From UBA4615 sp035628395 (lineage in GTDB: Bacteria; Pseudomonadota; Gammaproteobacteria; Burkholderiales; Burkholderiaceae_E), in NCBI GenBank assembly GCA_035628395.1, contig DASPJX010000329.1, positions 1-22,790 of the forward strand: DNA of 22,790 nt, given 5' to 3'. Numbering within the stretch: position 1 is the stretch's first letter; every line of letters begins with the position of its first letter. Below the pieces are notes generated by a model. The model saw only the letters and a list, made by a program, of their open reading frames with translations, was not told where the DNA came from and made no database searches. Below, one piece after another: positions 15,954 through 22,790 of the stretch. The translations under genes and the position numbers were made by a program.

Positions 15954-16628
15954 ATGCCGTCCGTCCCCTTCCCCGTCTCGGAGCGTCCCCGCGAGCGCCT
16001 GGCCGCCGCCGGCGCCGGCGCGCTGTCCGACGCCGAGCTGCTCGCGCTGCTGCTCGGCCCCGGGCGCCCGGGCCGTCCGGCGGTCGAGCTCGCCCGCGGG
16101 CTGCTCGCGCGCTTCGACGGGCCGGCCGGGCTGTTCGCCGCGCCGCGCGCGGCCGTGCTCGCGGTGCCGGGCGTGGGGCCGGCGCGCTGGGGCGCGCTGC
16201 GGGCGGCGCTCGAGCTCGCGCGCCGCAGCGTCGCGCAGGACCTGCGCCGGCGCGACGCGCTCGGCTCGCCGCAGCAGGTCGGCGACTACCTCGCGCTGTC
16301 GCTGCAGCACAGCCCGCACGAGGTGTTCGCGGTGCTGTTCCTCGACGCGCGCAACCGGCTGCTCGCCGCGGAGGAGCTGTTCCGCGGCACGATCGGCCAG
16401 ACGGTGGTCTATCCCCGCGAGGTGGCGCGGCGGGCGCTCGAGCGCAACGCGGCCGCCGTGATCCTCGCGCACAACCATCCGTCCGGCGTCGCCGAGCCCA
16501 GCCGGGCGGACCGGGCGCTCACCGACGCGCTGGTGCGGGCGCTCGCCGCCCTCGACATCGCGGTGCTCGACCACGTGATCGTCGCCGGCGGGCGCCGCTA
16601 CTCGTTCGCCGAGCACGGCCTGCTCTGA
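15954..16628 (+). CDS. radC: RadC family JAB-domain protein
   Basis: This is a 224-residue protein of the RadC (UPF0758) family. The N-terminal part has a helix-hairpin-helix-like VPGVGPARWGAL (71-82). The C-terminal JAB/MPN domain has the JAMM zinc motif His173-x-His175 (AHNHPSG) with Asp186 as third ligand. Despite its name, a role in recombination repair is doubtful, and the biochemical function of RadC remains unsettled. The ATG at 15954 has CAGGAG at 15939-15944 with 9-bp spacing, and was preferred to an upstream in-frame ATG at 15909. It lies just upstream of rpmB, as often seen in proteobacteria, and is divergent from fkpB. The length is normal. Confidence 0.95.
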   Translation: MPSVPFPVSERPRERLAAAGAGALSDAELLALLLGPGRPGRPAVELARGLLARFDGPAGLFAAPRAAVLAVPGVGPARWGALRAALELARRSVAQDLRRRDALGSPQQVGDYLALSLQHSPHEVFAVLFLDARNRLLAAEELFRGTIGQTVVYPREVARRALERNAAAVILAHNHPSGVAEPSRADRALTDALVRALAALDIAVLDHVIVAGGRRYSFAEHGLL

Positions 16629-16642
16629 CCCGCCTTGGACGC

Positions 16643-16672
16643 TTGCGGAGGGTCGCCCGCTTCCGATATACT
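16643..16672 (+). promoter_or_regulatory. Promoter of rpmB-rpmG
   Basis: TTGCGG (16643-16648) and TATACT (16667-16672) are separated by 18 bp and give a good sigma-70 promoter. Directly downstream is TCAAGGCTTTGC (16673-16684), nearly the same sequence that follows the -10 of ribF. The predicted leader to rpmB is about 125 nt. Confidence 0.6.
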
Positions 16673-16679
16673 TCAAGGC

Positions 16680-16805
16680 TTTGCCGAATCCCCCGGGCGT
16701 TCTTCCCGGAGCCCTGCACCCGTCGTGCGCGGCAGCGGGGTCGGTCCAACCCTTGCCCGTGGCGCCGCGATCGACGGCACCGCGCACGTGATTCAGGAGT
16801 TCGTG
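16680..16805 (+). promoter_or_regulatory. Long 5' leader of rpmB with stem next to the ribosome site
   Basis: About 125 nt of leader separate the predicted start of transcription from the rpmB ATG. CGTGCGCGG (16724-16732) is perfectly complementary to CCGCGCACG (16780-16788), closing a 47-nt loop that ends 6 bp before the AGGAG (16795-16799). Ribosomal protein operons are often autoregulated through such leaders, but no described L28 or L33 element is recognised here, so function is inference. Confidence 0.3.
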
Positions 16806-17039
16806 ATGGCCAAGTTCTGCCAAGTGACCGGCAAAGGCCCGATGGTCGGCAACAACGTCTCGCACGCCAACAACAAGACCAAGCGTCGTTTCCTGCCGAA
16901 CCTGCAGTACCGCCGCTTCTGGGTCGAGAGCGAGAACCGGTGGGTGCGCCTGCGCATCACCAATGCCGCCCTGCGCACGATCGACAAGCTCGGCATCGAC
17001 GCCGTGCTCGCCGACCTGCGCACCCGCGGCGAAGCCTGA
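16806..17039 (+). CDS. rpmB: 50S ribosomal protein L28
   Basis: This is a 77-residue large-subunit protein. It begins MAKFCQVTGKGPMVGNNVSH and contains the family pattern NNKTKRRFLPNLQYRRFWVESE. Only one cysteine is present, so this is the zinc-free form. The ATG at 16806 has AGGAG at 16795-16799; a longer in-frame reading from 16635 is leader sequence and not coding. rpmG follows 29 bp later, the usual pair, and both end before a strong intrinsic terminator. Confidence 0.98.
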   Translation: MAKFCQVTGKGPMVGNNVSHANNKTKRRFLPNLQYRRFWVESENRWVRLRITNAALRTIDKLGIDAVLADLRTRGEA

Positions 17040-17068
17040 GCCCCACCCTGCCCGCAAGGAGCTGAACC

Positions 17069-17224
17069 ATGCGCGACAAGATCAAGCTGGAGTCGACCGC
17101 CGGCACCGGCCACTTCTACACGACGACCAAGAACAAGCGCACGACGCCCGAGAAGATCACGATCAAGAAGTTCGATCCGGTCGCGCGCAAGCACGTCGAC
17201 TACAAGGAAACGAAGATCAAGTGA
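17069..17224 (+). CDS. rpmG: 50S ribosomal protein L33
   Basis: This 51-residue protein begins MRDKIKLESTAGTGHFYTTT and ends KHVDYKETKIK, standard for bacterial L33 in length and sequence. It has no cysteine, so it is the zinc-independent type. The ATG at 17069 is preceded by AAGGAG (17056-17061) at 7-bp spacing. It is cotranscribed with rpmB, 29 bp upstream, and is followed 34 bp after the stop by an intrinsic terminator. Confidence 0.98.
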   Translation: MRDKIKLESTAGTGHFYTTTKNKRTTPEKITIKKFDPVARKHVDYKETKIK

Positions 17225-17257
17225 TCCGGCGGGGCGCGCGGCCCCGTCGCTCGCACG

Positions 17258-17283
17258 AAGGCGCTCCCCGGAGCGCCTTTTTT
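17258..17283 (+). terminator. Intrinsic terminator of rpmB-rpmG
   Basis: AAGGCGCTC (17258-17266) pairs with GAGCGCCTT (17271-17279) around CCCG, and the stem runs into a T6 tract (17278-17283). This is the clearest rho-independent terminator in the window. Confidence 0.9.
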
Positions 17284-17366
17284 CATGGCGCCGCGCGGCC
17301 ACCATCGGCGAGCGCCCGGCGAGCGCCGCCCCGTCGAACCCGCAGCCCTCTCGCCGCCCGGACGCG

Positions 17367-17392
17367 ACGACGGCCCCCGCGGGGGCCGTCGT
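17367..17392. terminator. Perfect 12-bp inverted repeat after the desaturase gene
   Basis: ACGACGGCCCCC (17367-17378) and GGGGGCCGTCGT (17381-17392) are perfectly complementary with a 2-nt centre. On the minus strand it lies about 50 bp beyond the desaturase stop codon, where its terminator should be. No T tract follows on either strand. It would also stop any read-through from rpmG. Confidence 0.5.
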
Positions 17393-17442
17393 GGAGCGCC
17401 CGGCGCCCCCGGTCCGGAGGCACCGCTCGACCGGGCCGGCCC

Positions 17443-18672
17443 TCAGGCCGCCGCGTAGCGCCGCATCCGCAGCGCGAGCTCCTGCAGCGCGCGGATGCCG
17501 CTCGCCTCGGCGCGGGTGCACCAGTCCTGCAGGTGCGCGACCAGCTGCTCGCGCGACAGGTTCGAGCGTTCCCAGGTCGCGGCGAGCTCGGCGCGCATCT
17601 CGACGAGCTTGCGCAGCCGGTCCGACGCGGCGTAGATCTCGCCGAGCTTCGCGCGGTTCTGCTCGCTCCAGCGGGCGGCGTCGAGGTGCAGCCAGCGGCG
17701 GGCGGACGCGATCAGCGAGGCGTCGGCCGGACGCGCGGCGCGCAGCCGGGCGATCTCCTCGGAGCACGCCTGCGCGAGCGACTTGCCGTAGGCGGCCATC
17801 AGGTCGTAGCGGTGCGCGATCACCGCCTGCAGCGTGTGCAGGTCGACCGCGGAGCGCGGCTCGGTGAAGCGCGGCACCGGCGCGACCTTGCGCACCGTCG
17901 CGAGGCCGAGCATCTGCAGGATCCGGATGTACATCCAGCCGATGTCGAACTCGTACCACCGGTTGGACAGCTTGGCCGACGACGCGAACGCGTGATGGTT
18001 GTTGTGCAGCTCCTCGCCGCCGATCAGGATGCCCCAGGGCACGACGTTGGTCGCGGCGTCGGGGCTGTCGAAGTTGCGGTAGCCCCACCAGTGGCCGATG
18101 CCGTTGATGACGCCGGCGGCGGTCACCGGGATCCAGAGCATCTGGACCGCGAAGACGGTCAGGCCGATCGCGCCGAACATCAGCACGTCGGCGAACAGCG
18201 TGATCGTGATGCCGAGCGCCGAGTACCGGGTGTAGAGGTTGCGCTCGATCCAGTCGTCCGGCGTGCCGTGGCCGTACTTCTGCATCGTCTCGGCGTTCTT
18301 CGCCTCGTCGCGGTACAGCTCGGCCCCCTCCAGCAGCACCTTGCGGATGCCGCGGGTCTGCGGGCTGTGCGGGTCCTCGGCGGTCTCGCACTTCGCGTGG
18401 TGCTTGCGGTGGATCGCCGTCCACTCCTTGGTCACCATGCCGGTGGTCAGCCACAGCCACGCCCGGAAGAAGTGCGAGACGACCGGGTGCAGCTCGAGCG
18501 CGCGGTGCGCCTGGCAGCGGTGCAGGTAGATGGTGACCGCCGCGATCGTCACGTGCGTCGCCAGCAGCGTGTACGCGAGGATCTGCCAGCCGGACGCATC
18601 GAGCAGACCGGTGTCGAGGAAACCCAGGACGGCCTGGACGGCGGGGTGATCGATCAAAGTGGGGGACTCCAT
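17443..18672 (-). CDS. Membrane fatty acid desaturase
   Basis: This is a 409-residue integral membrane desaturase with a di-iron centre. The three histidine boxes are HRCQAH (51-56), HRKHH (88-92) and HNNHH (223-227), with an additional His194 in GHWWGYRNF. Hydrophobic segments at about 31-50, 65-80, 150-172 and 174-193 form the membrane part. This pattern is that of the acyl-CoA/acyl-lipid delta-9 type, introducing a double bond into saturated acyl chains. Residues 280-409 are a helical, charged extension also present in other proteobacterial members, of unknown role. The ATG at 18672 has GGGAGG about 9 bp upstream; longer readings run into the promoter and the neighbouring gene. It may set membrane fluidity, for example with temperature. 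It is separated by 71 bp from the upstream rsmB-family gene. Confidence 0.93.
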   Translation of the reverse strand: MESPTLIDHPAVQAVLGFLDTGLLDASGWQILAYTLLATHVTIAAVTIYLHRCQAHRALELHPVVSHFFRAWLWLTTGMVTKEWTAIHRKHHAKCETAEDPHSPQTRGIRKVLLEGAELYRDEAKNAETMQKYGHGTPDDWIERNLYTRYSALGITITLFADVLMFGAIGLTVFAVQMLWIPVTAAGVINGIGHWWGYRNFDSPDAATNVVPWGILIGGEELHNNHHAFASSAKLSNRWYEFDIGWMYIRILQMLGLATVRKVAPVPRFTEPRSAVDLHTLQAVIAHRYDLMAAYGKSLAQACSEEIARLRAARPADASLIASARRWLHLDAARWSEQNRAKLGEIYAASDRLRKLVEMRAELAATWERSNLSREQLVAHLQDWCTRAEASGIRALQELALRMRRYAAA

Positions 18673-18687
18673 GGGGAAAGCCCTCCC

Positions 18688-18716
18688 ATTGTACGAGCGG
18701 GGCCGGTCCCGGTCAT
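18688..18716 (-). promoter_or_regulatory. Candidate promoter of the desaturase gene
   Basis: On the minus strand, ATGACC (18716-18711) and TACAAT (18693-18688) are separated by 17 bp, with four and five of six consensus matches. Initiation at the usual distance would leave a leader of only about 10 nt, truncating the Shine-Dalgarno, so either initiation is further upstream or the mRNA is near-leaderless. Confidence 0.35.
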
Positions 18717-18743
18717 GCCCCGGCCGTCGGTGATTTACCTCGG

Positions 18744-20048
18744 TTACTGTTCGGCGCGGATCCAGCGCGCGGCGAAGAATCCGTCGCATCCGTCGGATTC
18801 CGGGCGCAGCCGCATCGCCCCGGCCGCGTCGAAGGCCGGGTTCGCCGCCGAGAACGCCTCGACGATCGCCTCGTTCTCGCGCCGCAGCAGGCTGCAGGTC
18901 GCGTAGACGAGCGAGCCCCCCTTCTTCACGAGCCGGGCCGCGGCGGCCAGGATCGAGCCCTGCACGCCGGCGAGCTCGTCGATCGCCGCGGGCTGCATCC
19001 GCCACTTGAGCTCGGGGTTGCGGCGCAGCGTGCCGGTGCCGCTGCACGGCGCGTCGACGAGCACCAGGTCGGCCCGGCCGGCCAGCCGGCGCAGCTTCGG
19101 GTCGTGCTCGGTGTCGATGCCGAACGGCTGGACGTTGGTCGCGCCCGAGCGGGCGAGCCGGGGCTTGAGCCGGGCGAGCCGGGCGGTCGAGACGTCGCAC
19201 GCGTAGATCTGGCCCGACGACCGCATCGCGGCGGCGATCGCGAGCGTTTTGCCGCCGGCGCCGGCGCAGAAGTCGACGACCGTCTGGCCGCGCTTCGGCG
19301 CCGCGAACTCGACCAGCCGCTGGCTGCCGGCGTCCTGGACCTCGAACCAGCCGCGCTCGAAGACCTCGAGCCGCTCGATCGCCGGCTTGCCGCGCACCCG
19401 CAGCCCGGTCGACGGCGCCTCGAGCGTCTCGGCCTCGATGCCCGCCGCGGCGAGCGCGGCCGCGAGCGCGGCGCGGTCGGTCTTCAGCAGGTTGACCCGC
19501 AGGTCGAGCGGCGCCGGCTCGAGAAGCGCGAGGCCGAGCCGCTCGAGCGCCGCGTGCGGCGACGCCTCCCCCTCGTCCGCGGCCTGCGCGAGCAGCGTCT
19601 CGTGCAGCCAGTCGGGCAGGCTGAGGCGCACCGGCTGCGGCAGCCCGCCCGGATCGGACGCGAGCGCGCGGCGCAGCGGCTCCTCGGCCTCGGCGGGCAC
19701 CCGCATCGCCGGCAGCACCGCGTCGCCGAAGCGCAGCCCGAGCGACAGCCAGGCGAGCCGTCGCGGCAGCGGGCCGCGCATCGACTGCGCGAGGTGCGCG
19801 TAGCGGCGCCGGTTGCGCAGCACGTCGAACGCGGTCTCGGCGACGACGCCGCGGTCGCGCCGGCCGAGCTTCGGATGGGCCTTGAAGAACGCGCGCAGCG
19901 ACGCGTCGGCCGGACCGTCGAGCTGCAGCACGCCGCCGACCGCGCGCTCGATCGCGTCGAACAGCGGCGGCGACAGCCGCGGCGTCTCGGGCGAGCGCCC
20001 GGTCGCGGCGGGCTCGCCGGTCGAGTCGATCGTCGGTGCCTCGCTCAT
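18744..20048 (-). CDS. rsmB: RsmB/NOP-family RNA m5C methyltransferase
   Basis: This is a 434-residue SAM-dependent RNA methyltransferase of the RsmB (Sun/Fmu) family, expected to make 5-methylcytosine in 16S rRNA. Motif I is VVDFCAGAGGKT (257-268). The catalytic cysteines are Cys335 in DAPCSGTG and Cys385 in YATCSLL, the two-cysteine arrangement of this fold. The N-terminal half contains an RNA-binding domain with the FEVQDAGSQ segment (235-243). Whether it is true RsmB (m5C967) or a paralogue is not certain, because the N-terminal NusB-like domain is only weakly recognisable. Its ATG overlaps the purN stop (ATGA at 20045-20048), so the two genes are translationally coupled. Confidence 0.9.
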   Translation of the reverse strand: MSEAPTIDSTGEPAATGRSPETPRLSPPLFDAIERAVGGVLQLDGPADASLRAFFKAHPKLGRRDRGVVAETAFDVLRNRRRYAHLAQSMRGPLPRRLAWLSLGLRFGDAVLPAMRVPAEAEEPLRRALASDPGGLPQPVRLSLPDWLHETLLAQAADEGEASPHAALERLGLALLEPAPLDLRVNLLKTDRAALAAALAAAGIEAETLEAPSTGLRVRGKPAIERLEVFERGWFEVQDAGSQRLVEFAAPKRGQTVVDFCAGAGGKTLAIAAAMRSSGQIYACDVSTARLARLKPRLARSGATNVQPFGIDTEHDPKLRRLAGRADLVLVDAPCSGTGTLRRNPELKWRMQPAAIDELAGVQGSILAAAARLVKKGGSLVYATCSLLRRENEAIVEAFSAANPAFDAAGAMRLRPESDGCDGFFAARWIRAEQ

Positions 20049-20692
20049 GCCTCGTCCTCCCAGATCATCAGCCGGCGCCGCGCGTCGACGCCCTCCACCG
20101 TCGCGCGCCCCTCGGCGACGCGCACCCGGCCCTCGACGAGCCACTCGAGCGCGTCCGGATAGAGCCGGTGCTCGGCGCGCAGCACGCGTCGCGCGAGCGC
20201 GGCCGCATCGTCGCCGTCGCGCACCGGCACCGCCGCCTGCGCGAGGATCGGGCCGCGATCGAGCGACGGCGTCACCAGGTGCACCGTCGCGCCGTGCACC
20301 CGCACGCCGTCGGCGAGCGCGCGCGCGTGCGTGTCCAGGCCCGGGTAGGCCGGCAGCAGCGACGGATGGACGTTGACGAGCCGACCGTCGAAGCGGCGCA
20401 CGAAGCCGTCGGTCAGGATCCTCATGAAGCCGGCGAGCGCGACGAGATCGGCGCCGAGCGCCTCGAGGCGGGCGCCGAGCGCCGCGTCGAAGGCCTCGCG
20501 GCCGTCGTGCGCGGCGTGCGGCAGCGCCTCGGCGTGCACCCCCAGCTCGCGGGCGAGCGCGAGGCCCGGGGCGTCCTCGCGGCTGGCGATCACCGCGACG
20601 ACGCGCGCCGGCCAGCGGCGCTCGCGGCACGCGCGGACGAGGCTCGACATGTTCGAGCCCTGTCCGGAGATCAGGATCGCCAGGTTCTTCAA
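20045..20692 (-). CDS. purN: Phosphoribosylglycinamide formyltransferase
   Basis: This enzyme transfers a formyl group from 10-formyl-THF to GAR in purine synthesis. The N-terminus ILISGQGSNM binds the phosphate. With the TTG at 20692 as start (215 residues), the catalytic triad is Asn107 and His109 (VNVHPSLLP) and Asp145 (LDRGPI), one residue off from Asn106, His108 and Asp144 of E. coli PurN. That agreement and the fit to the family start favour this TTG over a GTG five codons upstream (20707); neither has a Shine-Dalgarno on the minus strand. The formyl-folate loop HARALADGVRVHGATVH is present. It is the first gene of a purN-rsmB unit and is divergent from ribF. Confidence 0.95.
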   Translation of the reverse strand: MKNLAILISGQGSNMSSLVRACRERRWPARVVAVIASREDAPGLALARELGVHAEALPHAAHDGREAFDAALGARLEALGADLVALAGFMRILTDGFVRRFDGRLVNVHPSLLPAYPGLDTHARALADGVRVHGATVHLVTPSLDRGPILAQAAVPVRDGDDAAALARRVLRAEHRLYPDALEWLVEGRVRVAEGRATVEGVDARRRLMIWEDEA

Positions 20693-20765
20693 GGAGGGAG
20701 CGCGCACCGGGAGGAGGGGCGCCAGTCTACCACCGGCGATCCACCGGACCTGGGCCGGAATGGCT

Positions 20766-20771
20766 TATGAT
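20766..20771 (+). promoter_or_regulatory. Candidate -10 element of ribF-ileS
   Basis: TATGAT at 20766-20771 matches five of six -10 positions. It is followed directly by TCAAGGTTTTGC (20772-20783), nearly identical to the sequence after the rpmB -10. No clear -35 is seen 16-18 bp upstream. The predicted leader is about 16 nt. Confidence 0.45.
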
Positions 20772-20793
20772 TCAAGGTTTTGCGTCACCGCGC

Positions 20794-21780
20794 ATGCAGG
20801 TCTTCCGCCGACTCCCACCTCCCGCCCAGCGCCGTCCCTGCGCGCTCGCCATCGGCAACTTCGACGGCGTGCACCTCGGCCACCGCGCGCTGCTGCGCGA
20901 GCTCGGCCTCGCGGCCCGACGGCTCGGGGTGCCGACCTGCGTGCTGACCTTCGATCCGCACCCGCGCGAGTTCTTCGCCGGCCGGCGGCCCGGCGTGGTC
21001 GCGCCGGCGCGGATCGCGACGCTGCGCGACAAGCTCGAGGCCCTCGCCGAGGCCGGCGTCGACCGCGTGTGCGTCGCGCACTTCAACGAGCGGCTCGCCT
21101 CGCTCGAGGCCGAGGCCTTCGTCGACCGCGTGATCGTCGACGGCCTGCGCGCGCGCTTCGTGATGGTCGGCGACGACTTCCGGTTCGGCGCGCAGCGCCG
21201 CGGCGACTTCGCGATGCTCGAGCGCCTGTCGGCGGCGCACGGCTTCGAGCTGCGGCGGATGTCGACCGTCGCGCTCGACGGCCAGCGGATCTCGAGCTCG
21301 GCGGTCCGCGAGTCGCTCGCCGCGGCCGACTTCGAGCGCGTCGAGCGCCTGCTCGGGCGGCCGTACGCGATCTCGGGCCACGTCGTGCACGGCCGCAAGC
21401 TCGGTCGCGAGCTCGGCTTCCCGACGCTCAACCTGCGGATCCCGCACGGGCGCCCCGCGCTCGGCGGCATCTTCGTCGTCCGCGTGCACGGGCTCGCCGA
21501 CCGGCCGCTGCCGGGCGTCGCGAGCCTCGGCACGCGCCCGGCGGTCGAGACCGGCGGCGCGCCGCTGCTCGAGACCCACGTGCTCGACTGGCAGGGCGAC
21601 GCCTACGGGCGCGTCGTGCGCATCGAGTTCCTGCGCAAGCTGCGCGACGAGGCGCACTACGACGGGCTCGACGCGCTGGTCGCGCAGATCCGTCGCGACG
21701 CCGACGCGGCGCGCGCGCACTTCGCCGCGCTCGCCGCACCGCCCCCCGGCGCCGGCTCCTCCCCCGCGTCCGGCCGCTGA
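20794..21780 (+). CDS. ribF: Bifunctional riboflavin kinase/FAD synthetase
   Basis: This 328-residue enzyme makes FMN from riboflavin and then FAD. The N-terminal FMN adenylyltransferase domain has GNFDGVHLGH with the nucleotidyltransferase HxGH motif, then TFDPHPREFF, VGDDFRFGAQRRGD and the RISSSAVRESL loop. The C-terminal flavokinase domain starts at GRPYAISGHVVHGRKLGRELGFPTLNL-like sequence, with the PTxN metal motif inside it, and includes GVASLGTRPAVE and ETHVLD. The ATG at 20794 (MQVFRRLP) fits family starts better than the ATG at 20767, which overlaps the -10 element. There is no clear Shine-Dalgarno. ileS follows 53 bp later, the usual ribF-ileS order in proteobacteria. Confidence 0.96.
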   Translation: MQVFRRLPPPAQRRPCALAIGNFDGVHLGHRALLRELGLAARRLGVPTCVLTFDPHPREFFAGRRPGVVAPARIATLRDKLEALAEAGVDRVCVAHFNERLASLEAEAFVDRVIVDGLRARFVMVGDDFRFGAQRRGDFAMLERLSAAHGFELRRMSTVALDGQRISSSAVRESLAAADFERVERLLGRPYAISGHVVHGRKLGRELGFPTLNLRIPHGRPALGGIFVVRVHGLADRPLPGVASLGTRPAVETGGAPLLETHVLDWQGDAYGRVVRIEFLRKLRDEAHYDGLDALVAQIRRDADAARAHFAALAAPPPGAGSSPASGR

Positions 21781-21833
21781 CGCGCGCCGCCCCGACACCG
21801 CCCGCGCTCCGCGCCCCGCACGAAAGACGCCCG

Positions 21834-22790
21834 ATGGCCCACGCCCCCGACGCTCCCCGCCCCGACTACCGGGCCACGCTGAACCTGCCCGACACGCCGT
21901 TTCCGATGCGCGGCGACCTCGCCCGGCGCGAGCCGAAGTGGGTCGCCGAATGGGAGGAGAAGGGGGTCTACAAGCGCATCCGCGCGTTCAGCCGCGGCCG
22001 TCCGGTGTTCGTGCTGCACGACGGCCCGCCGTACGCGAACGGCGACATCCACATCGGGCACGCGGTCAACAAGATCCTGAAGGACGTGATCGTCAAGTGC
22101 CGCAACATGGCGGGCTTCGACGCGCGCTACGTGCCGGGCTGGGACTGCCACGGCATGCCGATCGAGATCCAGATCGAGAAGCGGTTCGGCAAGTCGCTGC
22201 CGGCGGCGGAGGTGCAGTCGAAGTCGCGCGCGTACGCGACCGAGCAGATCGCGCGCCAGAAGAAGGACTTCGTGCGGCTCGGCGTGCTCGGCGAGTGGGA
22301 CGACCCGTACCTGACGATGGCGCCGCGCAACGAGGCCGACGAGCTGCGGGCGCTCGGCAAGATCATGCGCGCGGGCTTCGTGTTCCGCGGCCTGAAGCCG
22401 GTGAACTGGTGCTTCGACTGCCGCTCGGCGCTGGCCGAGGCGGAGGTCGAATACATGGACCGCACCGACTTCGCCATCGACGTGGGCTTTCCGTTCGCCC
22501 AGAGCGACAGGCTTGCGGCCGCTTTCGGGCTCGCCTCGCTGCCGGCGGGGCCGGGCTGGGCGGTCATCTGGACCACGACGCCGTGGACCATACCGGCCAA
22601 CCAGGCGCTGAACGTGCATCCCGACATCACGTACGAGCTGGTGCAGACGCCGCGCGGCCTCCTCATTCTTGCCGGCGATCTCAGGGCCGCGTGCCTCGAG
22701 CGATACAAGCTCGCGGGCACCGCGATCGCATCGTGCAAGGGCGCGGCCCTCGAGCGTATTGCCTTCCGCCACCCGTTCTACGACCGTGCA
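21834..22790 (+). CDS. ileS: Isoleucyl-tRNA synthetase, 5' part
   Basis: The first 319 codons of a class I aminoacyl-tRNA synthetase of about 940 residues run open off the right edge. The ATP-site signature HIGH is at 73-76 (HDGPPYANGDIHIGH), followed by YVPGWDCHGMPIE, which forms part of the active site. The CP1 editing domain begins within the window; its threonine-rich WTTTPWTIPANQAL is at 246-259 and removes mischarged Val-tRNA. The ATG at 21834 starts 53 bp after ribF and has only a weak purine stretch (GAAAGA) upstream. Codon use changes inside the gene: from about 22,490 on, codons ending in A or T and AGG become frequent, unlike the first two thirds. lspA would be expected downstream. 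Confidence 0.97.
   Translation, partial: MAHAPDAPRPDYRATLNLPDTPFPMRGDLARREPKWVAEWEEKGVYKRIRAFSRGRPVFVLHDGPPYANGDIHIGHAVNKILKDVIVKCRNMAGFDARYVPGWDCHGMPIEIQIEKRFGKSLPAAEVQSKSRAYATEQIARQKKDFVRLGVLGEWDDPYLTMAPRNEADELRALGKIMRAGFVFRGLKPVNWCFDCRSALAEAEVEYMDRTDFAIDVGFPFAQSDRLAAAFGLASLPAGPGWAVIWTTTPWTIPANQALNVHPDITYELVQTPRGLLILAGDLRAACLERYKLAGTAIASCKGAALERIAFRHPFYDRA

Noticed and set aside
16635..16805. N-terminal extension of L28 reading from an upstream ATG
   Set aside because: It would add 57 non-homologous residues; the ATG at 16806 has a strong AGGAG and matches the universal L28 N-terminus.
18673..19200. Extension of the desaturase frame upstream into the rsmB-family gene
   Set aside because: It overlaps the methyltransferase coding region on the same strand and is Arg-rich; the ATG at 18672 has a ribosome site.
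20767..20793. Upstream ATG for ribF at 20767
   Set aside because: It overlaps the candidate -10 element; family members begin near MQVFR at 20794.
1..22790. tRNA genes, CRISPR arrays, insertion sequences, prophage or toxin-antitoxin genes
   Set aside because: No cloverleaf-like sequence, regularly spaced repeats, transposase motifs or phage proteins were seen; inspection by eye could miss a degenerate element.

Overview
The window is about 22.8 kb of very GC-rich bacterial DNA; third codon positions are almost all G or C. The right half carries the order ispH, fkpB, radC, rpmB, rpmG, fatty acid desaturase, rsmB-family methyltransferase, purN, ribF, ileS. The protein sequences and this arrangement suggest a betaproteobacterium, most likely Burkholderiales. 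I cannot name a genus from sequence alone. I see no rRNA, tRNA, insertion sequence, prophage or CRISPR array.

Region 1 (1-6.2 kb) is a mixed accessory stretch. It holds a cytoplasmic triple-PAS histidine kinase, a small lipocalin-like protein, an SDR oxidoreductase converging on it, and a LysR regulator. Divergent from the LysR gene is a two-gene unit: a secreted cupin followed 2 bp later by a class I SAM methyltransferase.

Region 2 (6.2-13.5 kb) is a run of five signalling genes. It has two membrane-bound sensor kinases transcribed divergently, a stand-alone receiver, a methyl-accepting chemotaxis protein with a C-terminal xWxxF tail, and a second stand-alone receiver. Neither receiver has an output domain and no kinase in the window has a receiver, so phosphotransfer between separate proteins is likely. 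No DNA-binding response regulator and no cheA, cheW or cheR is present. This is the best candidate for an uncharacterised system, but each part belongs to a known family.

Region 3 (13.7-22.8 kb) starts with a probably exported SGNH/GDSL hydrolase and then becomes housekeeping. It contains isoprenoid synthesis (ispH) with an FKBP-type prolyl isomerase, radC, ribosomal proteins L28 and L33 (the 51-residue rpmG lies at 17069-17224) with a clear intrinsic terminator, a membrane fatty acid desaturase, purN overlapping an rRNA m5C methyltransferase gene, and ribF followed by the 5' part of ileS, which runs off the right edge.

The most checkable non-coding observations are: a shared -10 plus downstream sequence at the rpmB and ribF promoters; a 19-bp tandem duplication upstream of the first kinase; an operator-like inverted repeat before the SDR gene; and a shift in codon use inside ileS from about 22,490 onward.
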